From: CAZKUN01 sp964555935
Lineage (GTDB): Bacteria > Armatimonadota > Zipacnadia > Zipacnadales > VGFC01
Direction of reading: 5' to 3'
Assembly (NCBI GenBank): GCA_964555935.1
Contig: CAZKUN010000034.1
Span: 1-52,193 of the forward strand
DNA length: 52,193 nt
Both the position numbers and the translations under genes were made by a program. The notes under the pieces are model-generated. The model was not told where the DNA came from, did no database searches, and saw only the letters and a list, made by a program, of their open reading frames with translations. Position 1 is the stretch's first letter. Each line of letters begins with the position of its first letter. This document shows positions 49,771 through 52,193 of this stretch, in pieces.

Positions 49771-51053
49771 GCAAGCCAACCAGGCGTCGTTTCATCAAGC
49801 AAGCGAGCGGCGCTCTCGGCGCTGCATTTGTCGCGCCATACGTCATCACATCCAAGGCTCTCGGTGACGCCACCACGCCTCCCGCCAGCGAGCGGATTGC
49901 CATGGGCCACATCGGCGTCGGCGGCCGCGGCACACACCTGATGAACACGTTCCTGGCGCTGCCTGACGCCCGCACGGTGGCCGTGTCCGACTGTCTTGCC
50001 TCGCGCCTCGAGCGCGCGTCTGGCGCCGTCAATGCTCGTTACGGCGACGAGGGGTGTGCGGCCTACGCTGATTTCCGCGAGCTTCTCGCCCGCTCGGATG
50101 TTGATGCCGTGGTCATTGCCACGCACGATGTCTGGCACGTGCCCCTGGCGACGGCCGCCGCGCGCTCGGGGAAGGACGTCTATGTCGAGAAGCCGCTCGG
50201 CATGAGCATCGAGCAGAACAAGGCTCTCCGCGAGACCTGCTGGCGTTACGGCACGATCTTTCAGTATGGAACGCAGCAGCGCTCGCAGGCCCACTGCCGC
50301 CATGGTTGCGAGCTGATCCTGAATGGCCGGATCGGGGAGATCGAGCGCATCGAGGTCGTCGCCCCCGCCGGCGAGAGTGGCGGATCCACCGAGCCCGTCC
50401 CTGTGCCGGATGATCTCGACTACGAGATGTGGCTCGGGCCCGCGCCGTGGTCGCCCTACACGGCCACGCGCTGCACGGAGCGCGGCGGCTACTGGGTGTA
50501 TGACAACTCCATCGGTTTCCTCGGGGGATGGGGCGCGCACCCGCTCGACATCCTGGATTGGGCCTATGGCTCAGAGACAGTGATGCCGGTCGACTGTGAA
50601 GGCACTGGCGTGATCCCCACTGAGGGCCTGTATGACACGGTCACAACGTGGGATCTGAACTTGACCTATGCCAATGGCGTGCCGCTCAAGTTCATCGGCG
50701 GGGGAGAGGATTCGACCAAGTTCTGGGGTAGCGAGGGCTTCATCGACATCCGCCGGAGCGGCCTCACGACTGAGCCGAAGTCGCTCGCATCAGAGGTCAT
50801 CGGCCCGGCGGAGATCCGCCTCCCGCGTTACGGAAATCACTCGCAGAACCTCATCGACGCAGTCAAAACCCGTCGCCCCGCCGCCAGCAACATCGAGTCA
50901 GCCGTTCGCAGCGACATCATCAGCCACCTCGGCGACATCGCCGTCCGGACCGCGCGCAAGATCAGGTGGGATCCGGCGAAAGAGACCATCGTCGGCGACG
51001 AAGCCGCCCGTCGCATGATGCATCGACCCATGCGCAGCCCGTGGCGGCTATAG
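49767..51053 (+). CDS. Tat-exported Gfo/Idh/MocA-family oxidoreductase
   Basis: About 428 residues. The N-terminus (TRRRFIKQASGALGAAF) is a twin-arginine signal, so the folded, NAD(P)-loaded protein would be exported. The Rossmann motif is GHIGVGGRGTH, followed by VVIATHDVWH and the family hallmark VEKPLGMS. GGWGAHPLDILDWAYGS contains the conserved His of the catalytic region. Such exported members in Planctomycetota-like bacteria probably oxidise or rearrange sugars with tightly bound cofactor. The ATG overlaps the stop of the isomerase gene, and the sulfatase follows 10 bases after the stop. Substrate unknown. Confidence 0.92.
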   Translation: MSKPTRRRFIKQASGALGAAFVAPYVITSKALGDATTPPASERIAMGHIGVGGRGTHLMNTFLALPDARTVAVSDCLASRLERASGAVNARYGDEGCAAYADFRELLARSDVDAVVIATHDVWHVPLATAAARSGKDVYVEKPLGMSIEQNKALRETCWRYGTIFQYGTQQRSQAHCRHGCELILNGRIGEIERIEVVAPAGESGGSTEPVPVPDDLDYEMWLGPAPWSPYTATRCTERGGYWVYDNSIGFLGGWGAHPLDILDWAYGSETVMPVDCEGTGVIPTEGLYDTVTTWDLNLTYANGVPLKFIGGGEDSTKFWGSEGFIDIRRSGLTTEPKSLASEVIGPAEIRLPRYGNHSQNLIDAVKTRRPAASNIESAVRSDIISHLGDIAVRTARKIRWDPAKETIVGDEAARRMMHRPMRSPWRL

Positions 51054-51063
51054 GAGCGACCAA

Positions 51064-52193
51064 GTGCCCAACGAGATCTCGCGCCGCAAACTCATCGCCA
51101 CCGGAGCCGCGGCTGCTGCCGGTGCCGCTCTCGGCGGACTTGGCGTCTCTACTTCTCGTGCCGACGACGCGCCCGCCACGCCGCGCAACATCGTCTTCAT
51201 CCTCATCGATGACCTCCGCTACGACGCCTTCGGCTACAAGGGGCATCCATTCCTTGAGACGCCGCACATGGACGCGCTCGCTCACGGCGGCGCCGACTTC
51301 GCCAACGCTTTCGTGACGACCAGCCTCTGCTCGCCTAGCCGCGCGTCGATCCTCACCGGTCAGTTCATGCACAACCATCGCGTCGTCAATAACCAGGACC
51401 TCATGCCCGAGGGCACCGTCACCTTCCCGCAGCACCTCCAGGACGCCGGCTACGAGACGGGCTTTGTTGGCAAGTGGCACATGGGTGGCGGCAGCGACGC
51501 GCCCCGGCCGGGCTTCGATCATTGGGTCAGCTTTCGGGGTCAGGGCAACCACTTCCCAAACGAGAACACCAAGCTCAACATCAACGGCGAGCATGTTCCC
51601 CAGCAGGGATTCATGACCGACGAGCTGACCGACTACGCCGTTGATTGGCTCAGCGAGGGCCGTTCAGGGGAAAAACCCTTCTTCCTCTACTTCTCGCACA
51701 AGGCCGTCCACGGGCCCTTCGATTCCGCGCCTCGACACGTCGGCCAGTACGCGGACGCCGAGGTGACGCCTCCCGCCACGATGGCCGACACGCCCGAGAA
51801 CTACGAGGGTAAGCCGATGTGGGTGCGCAACCAGCGCAATAGCTGGCACGGCGTCGATTACCCCTACCACAGCTCGCGTGATTTCGAATCGCTCTACCGC
51901 AATTACTGCGAGCTGGTGCTGTCGGTCGACGACAGCATCGGCCGCGTCATGGACTCGCTGAAGCAGCAGGGGCTCGACCAGGACACGCTGGTGGTGCTGA
52001 TGGGCGACAACGGGTTCTTCTGGGGGGAGCACGGACTGATCGACAAGCGCGCAGCGTATGAGGAGTCAATGCGCGTGCCCATGATCGCCCACTGTCCCGA
52101 ACTCTTCGGCCCTAACGCGACGGTGGATGAAGTCGTCGCAAACATCGACATAGCCCCCACGCTGCTCGACGCTGCAGGCGTCGCAACGCCTGA
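51064..52193 (+). CDS. Tat-exported type I sulfatase, 3' end cut by window edge
   Basis: The start is GTG at 51064 with AGGAG seven bases upstream; no ATG fits. The signal ISRRKLIATGAAAAAGAALG is a twin-arginine type ending near SRA. Active-site motifs are Asp49-Asp50 (ILIDDLRYD), the formylglycine site Cys89-Ser-Pro-Ser-Arg (SLCSPSRASILTG), GKWHMGG, SHKAVHGPF and VLMGDNGFFWGEHG. About 376 residues are visible and the frame is still open (NIDIAPTLLDAAGVATP). It would remove sulfate esters from a polysaccharide outside the cytoplasm, consistent with the exported oxidoreductase before it. Resembles sulfatases of the iduronate-2-sulfatase/arylsulfatase group, but that is only an impression. Confidence 0.93.
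   Translation, partial: MPNEISRRKLIATGAAAAAGAALGGLGVSTSRADDAPATPRNIVFILIDDLRYDAFGYKGHPFLETPHMDALAHGGADFANAFVTTSLCSPSRASILTGQFMHNHRVVNNQDLMPEGTVTFPQHLQDAGYETGFVGKWHMGGGSDAPRPGFDHWVSFRGQGNHFPNENTKLNINGEHVPQQGFMTDELTDYAVDWLSEGRSGEKPFFLYFSHKAVHGPFDSAPRHVGQYADAEVTPPATMADTPENYEGKPMWVRNQRNSWHGVDYPYHSSRDFESLYRNYCELVLSVDDSIGRVMDSLKQQGLDQDTLVVLMGDNGFFWGEHGLIDKRAAYEESMRVPMIAHCPELFGPNATVDEVVANIDIAPTLLDAAGVATP

Overview
The window is a GC-rich, densely coded stretch from an uncultivated bacterium. Two runs of exactly ten Ns (29342-29351 and 40705-40714) look like short-read scaffold joins, so this is probably a metagenome-assembled genome. The gene content (DUF6785-type membrane protein, hydrazine-synthase-alpha-like multihaem proteins, DUF4962/heparinase lyases, GH127 pair, Tat-exported Gfo/Idh oxidoreductase and sulfatase, ThuA-HEAT protein, PQQ propellers) fits Planctomycetota and neighbouring lineages such as Poribacteria, Latescibacterota, Hydrogenedentota or Armatimonadota. 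I cannot choose among them from sequence alone. I found no tRNA, rRNA, CRISPR array, transposase, transcription factor or SusC/SusD pair.

Layout. (1) 11526 down to the left edge, minus strand: a five-gene glycan-degradation operon of GH123-like enzyme, sialidase-SGNH esterase fusion, heparinase II/III-type lyase, TIM-barrel glycosidase-like protein and GH35 beta-galactosidase (cut by the edge). (2) 11665-14952, plus: a GH106-like rhamnosidase, divergent from block 1. (3) 23676-14956, minus: two tandem GH127 beta-L-arabinofuranosidase-family enzymes, a glycosidase-like/esterase fusion and a polytopic DUF6785-type membrane protein. (4) 33456-23955, minus: a neutral-ceramidase-like hydrolase and two large paralogous secreted cytochrome-c/beta-propeller proteins. 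(5) 33628-38107, plus: an FG-GAP-like lipoprotein and a PQQ-propeller protein carrying an inserted methyltransferase-like fold. (6) 38842-38093, minus: creatininase family. (7) 38973-44604, plus: a cytoplasmic heparinase II/III protein, interrupted by a probable assembly chimera, then a fused 5-oxoprolinase/hydantoinase A-B. (8) 46040-44649, minus: a sulfatase without signal peptide. (9) 46176 to the right edge, plus: ThuA-HEAT protein, sugar isomerase-like TIM barrel, Tat-exported Gfo/Idh oxidoreductase and Tat-exported sulfatase (cut by the edge).

Together the genes suggest breakdown of a complex, probably sulfated and acylated heteropolysaccharide or glycoprotein glycan. Exported lyases, glycosidases and esterases would cut it, sulfatases would desulfate it, and isomerase/oxidoreductase enzymes would process the sugars. 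The only candidate importer is the DUF6785-type membrane protein.

The most unusual non-coding signal is a set of short intergenic hairpins (21.67, 23.7-23.9, 27.7-27.8, 32.1, 38.9, 44.63 and 48.88 kb). Their arms differ from site to site but stay self-complementary, and some share flanking sequence. One copy is part of a 108-bp tandem duplication, and the 32.1 kb gap also holds a perfect 24-bp palindrome.
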